This document shows positions 1-10,079 of a DNA stretch of 24,699 bases, one piece after another (position 1 is the first letter of the stretch; the number at the start of each line of letters is the position of its first letter). The notes below the pieces were generated by a model. The model saw nothing but the letters and a program-made list of their open reading frames with translations. It did no database searches and was not told where the DNA came from. The position numbers and the translations under genes are program-made. This DNA comes from Euprymna scolopes (taxonomy: Eukaryota > Mollusca > Cephalopoda > Sepiida > Sepiolidae): assembly GCA_024364805.1 (NCBI GenBank), contig CM044525.1, positions 32,371,929 to 32,396,627 of the forward strand, in the 5' to 3' direction.

Positions 1-630
1 AACTCTTGTGTCCGTAGCTCTGCAACGTTTTTAGTTTTCAAGTTAAAAAAAATAAGAGCCTTACTTTTGTAATGACCCTCGTAGGTGAAGGCGGGAATTA
101 ACATGCTCATGCACTGTACGGACACCATTCAAGGAGCGAATATAAACTAGTATATATATTTATATGCTTGCTTATTCTTATATCTCATTGCTGGTGACTT
201 TCTGTCTTTATTTTTGCAAATTTATTTCTTCGTGGATACTATTCATTGCAAAACCACAACAATCCTGGGGCGAGTCCACGGGCTTTCCGGTTAACCTTCA
301 ACACTTTTATCCGTTTAACCTTTATTCTTTGTTTTATTGTAGTATATGTCTAAATTTAAACGAGATGTTCTCAAGCAAAACGCTAAATACACATTCTTGA
401 GAATATTCAAATGGCTTGAAGGATCCTATTCTTCCACTAATGGTATTTTTCCCCCGATAAAATGCTCCCTTTAGCCGATGGAATCTATTTTAAATTCCAT
501 CATCTTTGTAAGAAAATCATATAAAACATTCCAACGATAGTTGACGTCATCGTTGTACATTACGCAGTAAGAATAATGCAGTATGATCATAAACATGTTA
601 TTACACCGATGTTTGAGCGGGGTCAATGTG
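1..630. other. Unassigned AT-rich intergenic DNA
   Basis: I see no gene, RNA or clear repeat here. The frames at 164-400 and 471-707 are short, have no recognisable domain and no neighbouring splice or promoter context. The last part (from about 620) runs into the LTR-like repeat that starts at 631. Confidence 0.5.
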
Positions 631-875
631 TGTAACAGAGCGCGGACGCGCGTATGCAAATGTCGAGCGGTGTGCGAAATGACATCACAGTAGGGAAAAG
701 AAAACAACTATAAAAAGAACGTGTACACTGACAGAGGATCATGTTGGAGAGTACGTTAAAAAAAAACCTTCGAAAGGACAGAGGTCAGAAAAAAGAGCAC
801 AATCACGTCTTATTCGGTAGAATAGCAGAGAAATAAATGTCGTTGTTACAAAAAAAAATGGAGTCGTCATTACTT
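631..875 (+). mobile_element. Solo-LTR-like fossil, copy A
   Basis: This segment aligns along its length with 3528-3793. Shared parts, in order, are a head TGTAACAGAGCG, a CpG-rich block containing the octamer ATGCAAAT, a TATA box (CTATAAAAAG near 709), a 5' transcribed part, an AATAAA signal near 832 and GTTACA at 845-850. TGTAAC and GTTACA form a short terminal inverted repeat typical of LTRs, so the LTR proper may be 631-850, although similarity continues to about 875. No internal coding region lies between the copies, so it is read as a solo LTR of an unidentified retroelement family. No target-site duplication is obvious. It appears old, as it is well diverged from copy B. A pol II-driven non-autonomous repeat is an alternative. 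Confidence 0.5.
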
Positions 876-949
876 TTCTATATGTTCCTTGCGACGTAGT
901 CTGATACAACGTGTTGGGCCTTGAAATGTCTAAATATTAACGTGTATGT

Positions 950-1010
950 AACGTTAAAAGTGTAGTATCTGTTATGTCTTAATTCAGAAGAGGGAATATC
1001 TTCCTATTAT
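950..1010 (+). repeat. Short interspersed repeat E, copy 1
   Basis: It carries AGTGTAGTATCTGTTATG followed by an AATTCAGAAGAGG block and a TATCTTCC block. The same order of motifs occurs at 1141-1212 on this strand and at 2681-2762 on the other strand. The family is not recognised. Confidence 0.6.
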
Positions 1011-1140
1011 GATTCTATAAGAGTAGGATTCTTTTGACGTTTTAGTTACGATAATAAAGGATGACTAACGACACCCATTTTCCGTCAAAATTTGTTGGCC
1101 TTGTGCCTAATCTGATTTGAAAATTTAAAAGATACATTTT

Positions 1141-1212
1141 TATTTTTCTGCAAATAAATATTTCAAAGTGTAGTATCTTTTATGTCAAGTCAAGAGGAGG
1201 GGAAATCCTTCT
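1141..1212 (+). repeat. Short interspersed repeat E, copy 2
   Basis: Direct copy of the 950-1010 repeat, about 200 bp downstream. It includes the upstream part GCAAATAAATATTTCA, which is also present in the inverted copy at 2681-2762, so the repeat is longer than copy 1 suggests. Confidence 0.6.
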
Positions 1213-1324
1213 AGACGGGGACAATATTTATCGGTGATTAGAAAAAATGTTGAATCAGATTAATTTACTGATTTTATTTTCGTTTGGATTCATGAGAAGC
1301 ATAAATTACTTTTCGGTTTTATTA

Positions 1325-1470
1325 GAATACTAGTAGGCGGTTCGACGTTGCCCGGTCGTAAGATACGCTTAAATAGGATATAATTATATAATTAAATATG
1401 ATCATGCAGATTACGTGTTTATTATAATATAGAACATTTTCTATTGCTTATTATATTGAACCTAATATAT
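1325..1470 (+). repeat. Interspersed repeat C, copy 1 (CTAGTAGG...GTTGCCCGG head)
   Basis: It starts with ACTAGTAGGCGG and GACGTTGCCCGGTCGTAA. It then runs through an AT-rich body with AAATATGATCATGCAGAT and TTATAATATAGAAC-type blocks that match 7371-7500 in the same orientation. The CTAGNAG plus GTTGCCCGG motif recurs at several other repeat edges in the window. It is probably the end of a non-autonomous retroelement; the family is uncertain. Confidence 0.5.
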
Positions 1471-1683
1471 GGTAGTGAGATCAAATAAAAGCTCAGACGA
1501 GCACTTGCCATGAAAATAACGATCAAGTAGGGAAAGGCTCGCAACGTCTCTTCTGTGGGAAAGAGATTGCACTGAAAGAGAAAAGGGTACCTCCACTAAG
1601 TTACGAAGTCTATTTTGAACTCTTTCAAGACAGGATAAGCTGCTTCTAGCAGCTCCCGCCCAGATGTGGCAACAGTGCTCCAT
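1462..1683 (-). pseudogene. LINE ORF2 reverse transcriptase fragment (C-terminal thumb region)
   Basis: The 73-codon minus-strand frame reads MEHCCHIWAGAARSS, then LERVQNRLRNLVE, then SHRRDVASLSLLDRYFHGKC. This matches the conserved segment after the catalytic core of CR1/Jockey-type LINE reverse transcriptases, where R.MEYCCHIWAGAP...LDRVQ.RL and HRR.VASLSL.YRY are usual. The catalytic YADD region and the endonuclease are absent, so it is a short 5'-truncated fragment. The same segment recurs at 9520-9895 on the same strand. It is only a relic, with no start context of its own. Confidence 0.8.
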
Positions 1684-2168
1684 CGTTGTAGCATCATTAA
1701 AACGATCGGTCTTTTGTTCTCCAGAATTTATTTTTCTACAGACTCATCACCATTCATAATGCACTTTTATCAGCGATGAACGATGCTTCCGTCGTAAAAT
1801 CCGGAGCGCGCTTCGTCATTCACATATATGTTGCCATTCTCAAATCGAACAAAACACATTGTGGTGACATTAGATGCATTGACTTCGTAAACGGTATGTT
1901 GATCAGTTCAATTTTTTCTGCATGGAATAAAATATTACAAACTAGCGGCTGCGCCGCGTCGGCACACACAACGCCGAGTCAAACACAAAATTGAGTACAC
2001 TCAACATCAAGTACACTCAACATCGTCTTACCATCAATGCTTAACCTGTTAACTCGGAGTATGAGAAATTCCCATATGCACAAAACAAATCACTGAAAAA
2101 CAAAAATACCCTAACTAAGGGTAAGGATAATGAGTAAACGTTGGATAAAATGATGGTTAAAATTATTA
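1684..2168. other. Unassigned DNA with one short tandem duplication
   Basis: No gene is visible. A 16-bp unit (AGTACACTCAACATCA) is present twice in tandem at about 1994-2025. A GC-rich inverted repeat (GCGGC TGC GCCGC) lies near 1945. The oligo-A stretch at 2159-2162 reads as TTTT on the minus strand and is the likely pol III stop of the neighbouring tRNA gene. Confidence 0.5.
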
Positions 2169-2241
2169 CGAACTTGCCAGGATTCGAACCTGGAATCTTC
2201 TGATCCGTAGTCAGACGCGTTATCCACTGCGCCACAAGTCC
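2169..2241 (-). tRNA. tRNA-Arg (anticodon ACG)
   Basis: This 73-nt gene reads on the minus strand. Its acceptor stem GGACTTG pairs with CAAGTTC in all seven positions, with one G-T wobble, and the discriminator base is G. The D-arm/A box is TGGCGCAGTGG. The anticodon stem TCTGA/TCAGA encloses loop CTACGGA, giving anticodon ACG (read as ICG). The T arm/B box is GGTTCGAATCC, with stem CCAGG/CCTGG. No intron and no encoded CCA are present, as usual for animal nuclear tRNA genes. A run of four T follows the 3' end on the transcribed strand (2159-2162), a pol III terminator. The full pairing argues for a functional gene rather than a SINE head, and no SINE body is attached. It decodes CGU, CGC and CGA arginine codons. 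Confidence 0.93.
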
Positions 2242-2680
2242 TTTCCGTATGCCGGAAGGTGTTACCGCGACTGTATCCATACAGTGCTAAATTCCGTTGA
2301 CATGGGTTGATAGCTTTTTCAACAATTGCATAAAACGGCTCAAAAACCCTTATTTCGGGCTTTTTGTGTGACTCGGCGTTGTTCGTTACGAACCATATAT
2401 AGATAAGGACAATCTAGGGACTCACACCTTTCGGGGGGGGGGGGATTTTTGAATTCGGTGCATCCGTTCGAAAGTTTTATTAGTATATATACACACATAG
2501 AAATAAATAAACATTTAGAATTTTTATTAATAGTATAAATATAGAAATTCAAAGGGAATGAACAATATTCTAATAAAATCGTTGTTTAACATTTCGTGTT
2601 TCTTACAAATACAAAATAAAATCAATAAATTAATATTATTGCTCATTTTTTTTTCTAGTTACCGATAAATATTTTGTTTG
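2242..2680. other. Unassigned AT-rich intergenic DNA
   Basis: No gene or recognised repeat. It contains a poly-G run of about 11 near 2435-2445. The frame at 2340-2552 is short and unsupported. Confidence 0.5.
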
Positions 2681-2762
2681 CCTAGGCGGATATTCTCTCC
2701 TCTTGAATTAAGGCATGACAGATACTACACTATGAAATATTTATTTGCGAGAAAATATAAAT
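2681..2762 (-). repeat. Short interspersed repeat E, copy 3 (inverted)
   Basis: On the minus strand this reads GCAAATAAATATTTCATAG, then TGTAGTATCTGTCATG, then a TTAATTCAAGAGGAG block. It is the same order as copies 1 and 2. Confidence 0.6.
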
Positions 2763-3057
2763 ATATAGCAATTATTTCTGTAAAAATTAGCTTACGGATA
2801 TTTTTGTGTTTGGACATATATTTATGTCGGAGGTTTTTAAATTAAATTTAATTCCGAGAACATTCAAAACCGGAAATCGTTTGGATCGGTAAATATGCGT
2901 AATCGCTTAGCATTTTAATATCTTTAAATTTATAAAATACGTGTCTAATAATAATATAATTTAATAACCGTTTAAACTTTCGCGACATTCGAACTCGTGT
3001 ATTGACATCGTAATAACTACTGCCTACTCTGTTTTTGTCAACCAATCAAATATTTCT

Positions 3058-3061
<4 letters not shown>

Positions 3062-3124
<63 letters not shown>

Positions 3125-3130
3125 ACACAC
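3062..3130 (+). repeat. (AC)n microsatellite
   Basis: About 31 uninterrupted AC units followed by a short imperfect extension. It creates a spurious Cys/Val-rich frame on the minus strand. Confidence 0.98.
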
Positions 3131-3527
3131 AAAGAAATTTAAAATCACCACTTTTTTAAAACGGTATATAGATAGATATAGAAAAATGAAGTAAAAATGA
3201 AGACAGAAGGAATAAAGAAGAGAGTAAAAGTTGTATAAAAAAGAAAGAAATATAAAGAAAGGGAGAAAAGAAGACATAGATAAACAATTACACAAAAGTC
3301 ATGATTCTACTTGATCAGGCTGTCTGAAGATATTGACTTTCTTGCCTAAAATGCAGTAAACTTGATGCCTTTTCTTTCCTTTTGCAAAACTTAATTACGT
3401 AAGGTTTGAGCAAAAAGGGCAAAAACAACAATTTCCCGCTGCAAAAGAATCAAGATGACTATACAAAGTTTTGTTAACTTAAAAATAGATCGAATGAAAG
3501 TCGAAGTCATACATCCACTTTGCAATG
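3131..3527. other. Unassigned AT-rich DNA
   Basis: No gene is visible. An A-rich, purine-biased stretch (3180-3290) generates the low-complexity minus-strand frame at 3056-3295, which I do not regard as coding. Confidence 0.5.
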
Positions 3528-3793
3528 TGTAACAGAGCGTGAAAACGCGCGTATGCAAACGCCGAGCCGTGTGCGTAGGAAAAAAATACTATATAAAAAA
3601 AGTGTGAACAGACCAACGATTACGTTCGGGATCACGTTCGAGAGCAGGTGCAATACGATGTTCGAGAGAATAGAGGTTAGAGAGAAAGATCACGTTAGAG
3701 ACGTGGGTAACATCATGCAGTAACGAGAAGGCACGCGTGGCGGGAGAATGAGGAAATAAATATCGTTACAAAAAAGGAGTAAAGTTATTACTT
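3528..3793 (+). mobile_element. Solo-LTR-like fossil, copy B
   Basis: Second copy of the repeat at 631-875, in the same orientation. It has TGTAACAGAGCG at 3528, the CGCGCGTATGCAAA block, a TATA box (TATATAAAAAA near 3590), AATAAA near 3755 and GTTACA ending at 3770, with shared sequence to about 3793. It also carries CpG-bearing blocks (ATTACGTTCGGG, GATCACGTTCGAG) in the presumed transcribed part. No coding region accompanies it. It is treated as a solo LTR fossil of an unidentified family. Confidence 0.5.
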
Positions 3794-3855
3794 ATATAGA
3801 ATAAAGCAGTCTAGTTTATAAATATCTGTCTCTAAAAACGACTATAAAAAGTCTA

Positions 3856-3856
<1 letters not shown>

Positions 3857-3906
<50 letters not shown>
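3857..3906 (+). repeat. (TA)n microsatellite
   Basis: About 25 TA units. Confidence 0.98.
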
Positions 3907-3911
<5 letters not shown>

Positions 3912-4608
3912 TTCCCGCCACAATAGAAGCAAGCCAAATATCATGAATAAATGTTAGAAGATGTATAAGAGATTGGGGCCCAACGGAAACGAGAATTGAA
4001 TAGGTTAACGCAATTTGCACATTTAAGCCAAAGGAATGTTAAAAGGAATAGTTTAAAAACAAATAGATAAATAGTTTACAATAAAAGAATTGAAAACGAT
4101 AACAATGATAAATCGATGAAAGTAAATATTGGCCTCATTTTCAAATGTCAAAGATGACGCAATTGTCTGAGGTCGGGAGACGTCGAACGTCAGAGAGCGA
4201 ATGACAGTCGTTCAAATCATGTTGTTCACAAGTTAGTTCGAGAGTCGCGGAAGTGAACGACAGATCTTCAAGAATGTAGTCCATACAATAATAAGAGAAA
4301 TTATCGAAATGACTCGGACCCAGTGGTGGAATCCAAAATCCACAAGAAGGCGTGTGCCAGTATTGCCGTCATACGACAGGGGCGGAGAACAATGGTGGGT
4401 GGCATGTCAACACGACGGGCGCACGACCGCGTGAGAGAAGAAGAAACACAAAGTACATGGCAGGCACACATTAATTTGCATCTGAAACATGACTAGAATC
4501 TCACTTATCCTTACTTTGTCGTAGGTGTTCGGCTGAAATCCAATCTATGGTTCCATCCTATAAAACGTTCGCAACAAATACTCTCCTGGCTGCAATAATT
4601 GCCAACAT
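3907..4608. other. Unassigned intergenic DNA
   Basis: No gene or family recognised. Base composition is slightly less AT-rich between 4140 and 4440, but no frame is long enough to suggest an exon. Confidence 0.45.
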
Positions 4609-4900
4609 CTCTCACACACTCGTTTAGTCTACACACTTGTTTAGTTTCAGACACCGATGTTGCCTAAAACTAAACAAAAATTCCATGGGCAGTGTTTCTT
4701 TCCTAGAACTTTCCGTCTATGGAACGCAATACCGTGTGTTTGCTTTCCGACTGATTATAACATGGTCGTATCCAAATCTAAAATAATGTATGCCATAACT
4801 GATCATGTTGTTTCACCATTTGCCGCACACTTAACCCTTAGCCTAGAGTGGCCTCTAGGCCTTGATAAGCGGGGACCTTCCAAGTAAAAAAACAAAAGAA
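4609..4900 (+). pseudogene. LINE ORF2 extreme C-terminus and 3' flank
   Basis: The frame at 4657-4887 contains FFPRTFRLWNAIP, then CFPTDYNM and FKSK-like VSKSKI. It matches the SF.PRTSRLWNSLP..CFP..Y....FKSRI motif that ends ORF2 of CR1/Jockey-type LINEs. The preceding bases (from about 4609) encode HTRL, consistent with the same domain. The frame ends in a stop at 4885-4887, which is plausibly the native ORF2 stop, and an A-rich stretch follows. It may be the downstream end of the same LINE family as the fragments at 1462 and 9520, but it does not overlap them, so this is not shown. The fragment is 5'-truncated. Confidence 0.72.
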
Positions 4901-5140
4901 ATATTGTTGCACGCCCCAAAAGGGTTGATGTGCCGTAACGGAACTGAAGTAAATAAGTAACAAGATATAAACATTTAAGAACAGCTAGACCAGCATTTGT
5001 TATTAATATTTTACAAGTTTCAATTTTTTTACATGAAAATAACGATGGTATACGAAGAGTAGGAACCTCTCTTCTAAAAAAAAAGAGCGGTAAAGAATAG
5101 AAGAATATATTGAAAGGGAAGCACGAGTACTGCTTGCTTC

Positions 5141-5243
<103 letters not shown>

Positions 5244-5560
5244 AGTATATATAGTATATTTATAGTAGTTAATAAACCATGTAAAACACTTTGAAAAAGA
5301 GTTAAAAACATATTTAACTTTAAAAAGGAAGCACAAAATAAGTGGATAGCTCTATTTCCTATTTGGTTTTACCGAGATTTTACATCTGGTTGAGATTACT
5401 TTATAGATATTAACTATTTAACATTCCATAATATTACCTTAGATTTGCCATCGTGGATTATCTTGGTAAACTTATTTGTAATTCTTATACATCTATATAT
5501 AGAATTTAAGGAGGATTTTTGTTTGTATGTTTGTAACCCTGACTATATAAAAAGAATATT

Positions 5561-5562
<2 letters not shown>

Positions 5563-5613
<51 letters not shown>

Positions 5614-5614
5614 G

Positions 5615-5657
<43 letters not shown>

Positions 5658-5668
5658 ATATTATAGAT

Positions 5669-5708
<40 letters not shown>

Positions 5709-5719
5709 GCGCACACACG
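5563..5719 (+). repeat. Compound (TC)n (TA)n (AC)n microsatellite
   Basis: (TC)n occupies 5563-5595 and (TA)n with TGTATG interruptions 5596-5665. (AC)n runs from 5670 to about 5706, then a short CGCG-containing extension ends near 5719. Several spurious frames on both strands come from it. Confidence 0.97.
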
Positions 5720-5844
5720 CCAGAGTCTGATATTATATATAGTTTTAAACCTATTGTGGTCATATATTATCTATTTATCTTCTATAGTCTGGTATTATCT
5801 ATCTATTGTAATCTGATATTTTCCAATAATCATAGTTTGATATA

Positions 5845-5900
<56 letters not shown>
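5845..5900 (+). repeat. (ATCT)n microsatellite
   Basis: Fourteen tetranucleotide units. Related ATCTATC steps are scattered upstream from about 5770. Confidence 0.97.
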
Positions 5901-6344
5901 CGTTCGACGAATACGTATCTCCCGACGGAATTGATAGCGCCGCTAAGATTCATGCAAAGAGAAATTTCACGAATTAAAATTAAAGCATATAATTTATTTT
6001 CTAAAAACAAATATAAAATAAAATAAAACGACAACACCATTTTTTTTAATACAACGGCGTCTATTTGGCTAGTTGCTAAATAAGTTAGTATTTATCGAAT
6101 TTCTACGAACGATGGGAGTGAGGCATGATAAATAACCGAGGAAAGCGAATTGATGTCTACTTAAAGAATTTCCAATCTGAGATTCATCGTGTCTAGATCC
6201 ACACCGCAGGATAATCGTTGCGTTTCAAGTGACAGTTTTCTGGATGTTGAAGGTTACATTCTTTAGTGTCAGTTATGATAAGCAAGAATAAAATAAAAAT
6301 AAAAATTACCTAACATTTCTATTTGATTATGGCGGATAGAACGA
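5901..6344. other. Unassigned AT-rich DNA
   Basis: I see no supported feature in this stretch. Confidence 0.45.
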
Positions 6345-6680
6345 GAGTAACAGAGCGCATGGGAACATATCATCATCAGCAAATAATCGGTGGCAAGCGA
6401 TTGTATTAGCAGCAAAAGCAGCGTTTGGACGCGTATGCAAATTAGGAAATGTACGCGAGCTGGGGCGAAAAGAAAAAGGAAAAAACTGAAACCCCTTTCT
6501 GGGGAGTCAACGCCGAAAGAAACGGACGTGGAAAGTGAAGACGAGAATGGCCTGGCTGTTGCTGGCACATGGTCGGAAGGAGAAGCTCACTCTAGGTTAG
6601 ATGAACATGTAGTAGCAATAAAACATTTTAAGTTATGTCGAGACGAGAGAATAACGGTAATAAATGGTTTTGTTAAAAAA
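6345..6680 (+). mobile_element. Possible third LTR-like fossil, copy C
   Basis: GTAACAGAGCGC at 6345 and GGACGCGTATGCAAAT near 6427 match the head and octamer block of copies A and B. They are separated by about 68 bp of extra sequence not present in A or B. A TAATAAATGG-type block near 6658 could be the AATAAA end. The rest is not alignable by eye. Frames across it have no recognised domain. Weakly supported, old and decayed if real. Confidence 0.3.
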
Positions 6681-7225
6681 GAAAAAACAACTGATGACCT
6701 AGAATTTTATTTATTTCTTAGCAGTTTTATTTTTTATAAATTACTAAACTAAGATGTAAACTCATGCAACCTTATACGAGAAAAATCTACCCTTCACCGC
6801 AAATTGAGTAAACGTTTCAGTTCGAAATTCCGCAAAGAATTCCGAGTTTGACAGGTTTGTTTATACTAATATGCCACCACTAAAAAATGCCAAAAGCCAT
6901 TTGAGGATGAGGGGGTAATGAAATTATGTTTTTAAATTTTTTTGATGAGGATTGATAATTTGTATTATATGGATTATTCACACTGCTGCTCTCATCTCTA
7001 GTGTTATTTACACAACGTTTCGACTGATGTAACCTTCGTAATTCTTCAAGTATTTCTGAATGCCTTTGTGAATAATTAAAGAAAGAATGACGCTGTTTTA
7101 TCAGCGTTGCCATCTCATTTACATCATAATACGCACGCAAATTGGATATCAAAATAATAAGCCTTTTTACTACTTCAAAATGAAAATAGTTAATAACAAT
7201 ATGTTTATATTATTAATAATAATCA
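6681..7225. other. Unassigned AT-rich DNA
   Basis: No gene or known repeat. Frames of 75-90 codons on both strands are unsupported by motif or by similarity to anything I recognise. Confidence 0.45.
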
Positions 7226-7318
7226 TAATCACTAGCGGGACCTGTGGAAATTCCATTGGGGACTCATTCATATGTAATATATTGATGTTGGAATTCTGTA
7301 AATGTTCAGTATAAAGGG
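7226..7318 (+). repeat. Interspersed repeat D, plus copy
   Basis: Contains ACTAGCGGGACCTGTGGAAA and TTCATATGTAATATATTGAT. The reverse complement of 20521-20615 shows the same blocks in the same order with the same spacing. The ACTAGC head resembles the edges of repeats C and B. Confidence 0.6.
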
Positions 7319-7370
7319 AGACGCTCTGATATTATTGTAGATTTTTTGTTAAAACTGCAAAAGTATTTAT

Positions 7371-7500
7371 CTAAGCAAGTACGAACGCCCGGCAAAGCCA
7401 GGTCGTAAAATACGGTTAAATATGATATTTTAATTCTTGCAGATTTCGCATATATTATTATAGAGTTAATGTTCTATTGATTTTTATATATTATAAAGTT
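7371..7500 (+). repeat. Interspersed repeat C, copy 2
   Basis: CCAGGTCGTAAAATACGGTT, AAATATGAT and TTATTATAGAGTT-type blocks align with 1350-1460. The head is altered (GAACGCCCGGCAAAGCC instead of GACGTTGCCC). Confidence 0.5.
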
Positions 7501-7540
7501 CCAATTTCAAAAATGAAAAAAAATATATATCCATATGACT

Positions 7541-7564
7541 TGGGTGCATCAGCTTGAATCGAAA

Positions 7565-7631
<67 letters not shown>

Positions 7632-7745
7632 ATAAACTTGAGTTCCTTCAGCAATAATAATCAAAACCCTAACCCAAACTTATGAGGAATACATAAGTGC
7701 CATCAGTTATAATCGAAACCGAAACCAAAACTTATGAAGAATTTT
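7541..7745 (+). repeat. Degenerate ~56-bp tandem repeat split by (TA)n
   Basis: Three units share a CATCAG/TTCAG step, an AATCGAAACC-type block and AACTTATGARGAAT. They start near 7543, 7641 and 7697. The first is interrupted by a (TA)n array at 7567-7628. Confidence 0.55.
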
Positions 7746-7847
7746 TGGTAACATGATTTATGAGAAGAAATGGAAATACATAACAATTAAACGATGCGGG
7801 TGTAAGTGTGACACACAAAAGGACACACACGCTATCGTATCGATAAT

Positions 7848-7990
7848 CTTGATAATATTAATAATAATCTTAATGATATTAATAATAGTAATATTATTAA
7901 TAATAATAATAATAATAATATAGTAATATTAATAATAATAATAATAATATTAAAAATATTATTAAGGATATTAATAATAATTATACTCTG

Positions 7991-8031
<41 letters not shown>

Positions 8032-8167
8032 ATAATAATAATAATAACGATAAAAATAATGATGATAATAATGATGATCATAACGATGGTAATAATACTT
8101 GTAATAGTATAATAAGTATAATAATAATGATAACAATAATGTTAATAAATATAATAATAATAAATAT

Positions 8168-8202
<35 letters not shown>

Positions 8203-8270
8203 CGATAATAATAATGATAACAATTATGATAATTAAAATTAATTATGATAAGAATGATGATGATAATGAT
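7848..8270 (+). repeat. AAT-rich trinucleotide region with (ACT)n core
   Basis: Imperfect (AAT)n with GAT and AAC variants. A pure (TAC)n block is at about 7991-8030 and a pure (AAT)n block at about 8168-8205. Confidence 0.93.
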
Positions 8271-8295
8271 TCCATAGTTATTGTCACACCATATT

Positions 8296-8575
8296 TTGGG
8301 AGCCGATGGCGCAGTAGATAGAGGCGTTGAGTTTCTACGGTTCCAGGTGAGCTTTGTCTGAAGATAGCAGGTTCAATCCTACTCAAAAGCAAACCAGAAG
8401 ATTAGTTGGCCAAAACGTGGTGAGACAACAACAACCATGGAAGGCAGTAGTTACGAGACTGAGCATTCCTATCCTGTTGCGGTTAACCACCTTAAGAAGG
8501 CCAGAGGATGAGTTAGCCGAAAAGTTAGTGAAACAACGACTATGAAACTGAGGATAACAGTCCGAAAAAAATGAA
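8296..8575 (+). mobile_element. tRNA-derived SINE
   Basis: The head has a pol III A box (TGGCGCAGTAGATAGAGG, 8307-8324) and, about 45 nt later, a B-box-like GGTTCAATCCT (8370-8380). The spacing is that of a tRNA with an extended variable region, but the T loop is one base short and the acceptor stem does not close, so it is not a working tRNA gene. A tRNA-unrelated body of about 190 bp follows and ends in an A run (AAAAAAATG, about 8564). Frames across the body are not coding. The parent tRNA and LINE partner cannot be named from sequence alone. Confidence 0.65.
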
Positions 8576-8580
8576 TACAC

Positions 8581-8893
8581 ATGGTTGCGTTCTTAATGAA
8601 TGTTTCTGTTTGTGTCACAATTGAACCATGATACTTGGTTTTTGCATTTTAAACTTTAACTCAAGTTATTATATCAAAAATAATTTTGTAAAATCCACAG
8701 TAGGTTCTTTAAAAGTGCATTGTAGACTACAATGTACCATGGACTTAGTCACTGTGAGGAGCCATGTGAAGCTTCCTCTTGGTGTACTGCGATGGGTCCC
8801 CGACTAGAGCAGGCAATCGATCGATTTGATTGAAAAATGGGCGATTTTATCAATTTTGAGGATAACAGACGGCAACCTGAATGAATACACAAA
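8581..8893 (-). repeat. Interspersed repeat B, partial copy
   Basis: Reverse-complement match to about 15690-16015. Shared blocks include AAAGTGCATTGTAGACTACA, GGGTCCCCGACTAGAGCAG and AATCGATCGATTTGATTG. A GAGGATAACAG ... ATGAATACACA pattern occurs both just before (8551-8578) and at the end (8859-8891) of this copy. That suggests a duplication bordering the insertion. The part corresponding to 16020-16342 is missing. Confidence 0.75.
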
Positions 8894-9519
8894 TTTTCAA
8901 TTTTGTCGAAAATAACGAAGATCCTCATTGTAGTTATGGTGGTTTCAAAATAAAAGCGCAATCCTTAAGCGATTCTTATTTTTAAGAAGCTTTCTATTAA
9001 TATTACAAAAAAAATTACAAGTGAAAAACAGATGCTCCCAAATAAAGTGCACGGTCTCTTCCGGACATATAATTTCCAAGTCAATGCGGACATATCGCGT
9101 TCGAAAGTCTTTTTATATAGAAATAAATCGACTCATTATTTTGCAATCTAATTTACATGATTATTACATTTTTTACAACTTATCAAGGTCCAGAGGCCAC
9201 TCGAGGATACGTGCTAAAGAGTGTACAATAGTGAATTGGACAATATAGTAATCGTTAGTAATGGAAATTCAGTAAATTTGTTAACTTAAGTGGAATGGCT
9301 CATCAAGAACTTGTTTACGTTGAACTTGAAGACAACCATATTGTAACCTGCTGGAAAGCAGGAAAACGGAAGACAGTCCCACAGGCGTGCACTTCTAAGA
9401 AAAAAAGCTTTGTTCATGGAATCTACGTTTAGGTTTAGGCACAAATAAAGAGTGGGGGAAATTATTTATAGTGTTTTCAGTTAGACGAGTGTTTCTCATG
9501 AAAGTTTGGCGAGTGGGGA
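8894..9519. other. Unassigned DNA, possible retroelement tail near 9110
   Basis: CTTTTTATATAGAAATAA at about 9109-9126 resembles the 3' edge of the RTE-like element at 16324-16342, preceded by a GTTCGAAAG block. No coding feature is visible, and nothing is recognised in 9200-9519. Confidence 0.35.
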
Positions 9520-9895
9520 TCATAGATTGGAACTCAGACGAGCACTCGCCATGAAAATAACAATAAAACAGAGACAGACTCGCAACATCTTGTCTGTGAT
9601 AAAGAAGTTTCAGGAAAGAGAAAAGGGTATCCCGCTACTAGGCTACGAAGTCTATTTTGAACTCTATCAAGGTAGGATAAGTCTTTCGAGTGCTCCTGCC
9701 CAGATGTGGCAACAGTACTCCATCCTTGGACGTACCTGATTCTTATATAGGTAGAGAATTGCATCAGCAGTGAAATATCTATTGAATCGATAGAAGGATC
9801 CCACCATTTTTTCAGCGACTTTGACAACGGATTTGATGTACGTGTTCCATTTCAGATCAGGAGTAAAGGTCAAGCTCAGAAGATGGCAAAACATG
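9520..9895 (-). pseudogene. LINE ORF2 reverse transcriptase fragment (thumb region), frameshifted
   Basis: Read on the minus strand, the first frame gives FTPDLKWNTYIKSV, KMVGSFYRFNRYFTADAILY and LYKNQVRPRMEYCCHIWAGA. A second frame gives YLDRVQNRLRSLV. A further shift restores a piece matching the end of the relic at 1462. This is the post-catalytic segment of a CR1/Jockey-type reverse transcriptase (LTW..HI..IAK.A.KK...LYRA..YLTP.A.L.LYKS.IRP.MEYC...W). At least two frameshifts separate the blocks, so it cannot be functional. The downstream part is homologous at the nucleotide level to 1470-1683, so both derive from one LINE family. The catalytic YADD and the endonuclease are absent. Confidence 0.82.
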
Positions 9896-10079
9896 AAGCC
9901 TCCTCAAGACGAGAGCCATTCATTTCATTTGATGCCAGATGGGGATATATCTTCACAGGCGATCGTCGTTTAATTTTCCTCAACTATTATCAGCACCATA
10001 ATTTCCTTTTCTTTGCATGACTTCATGACCAGCCTCTGAGCTGCAAGCCTGATACAATATCGATCAATCGATTCGTTCG
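9896..10079. other. Unassigned DNA
   Basis: No supported feature. It contains CGATCAATCGATTCG-type AT/CG mixed sequence near 10060 that may belong to the tail of the adjacent minus-strand SINE. Confidence 0.4.

Noticed and set aside
6390-6752. Frame of 120 codons with a basic, Glu/Ser-rich middle as a possible host exon
   Set aside because: It begins at a GTG, overlaps the possible LTR-like copy C, and has no recognised domain or splice-site support.
8296-8382. Functional tRNA gene with long variable arm
   Set aside because: T loop short by one base, acceptor stem not closed, and a SINE body is attached.
9425-9445. TTTAGG repeats as telomere-like sequence
   Set aside because: Only two imperfect units, and not the TTAGGG type expected for molluscs.
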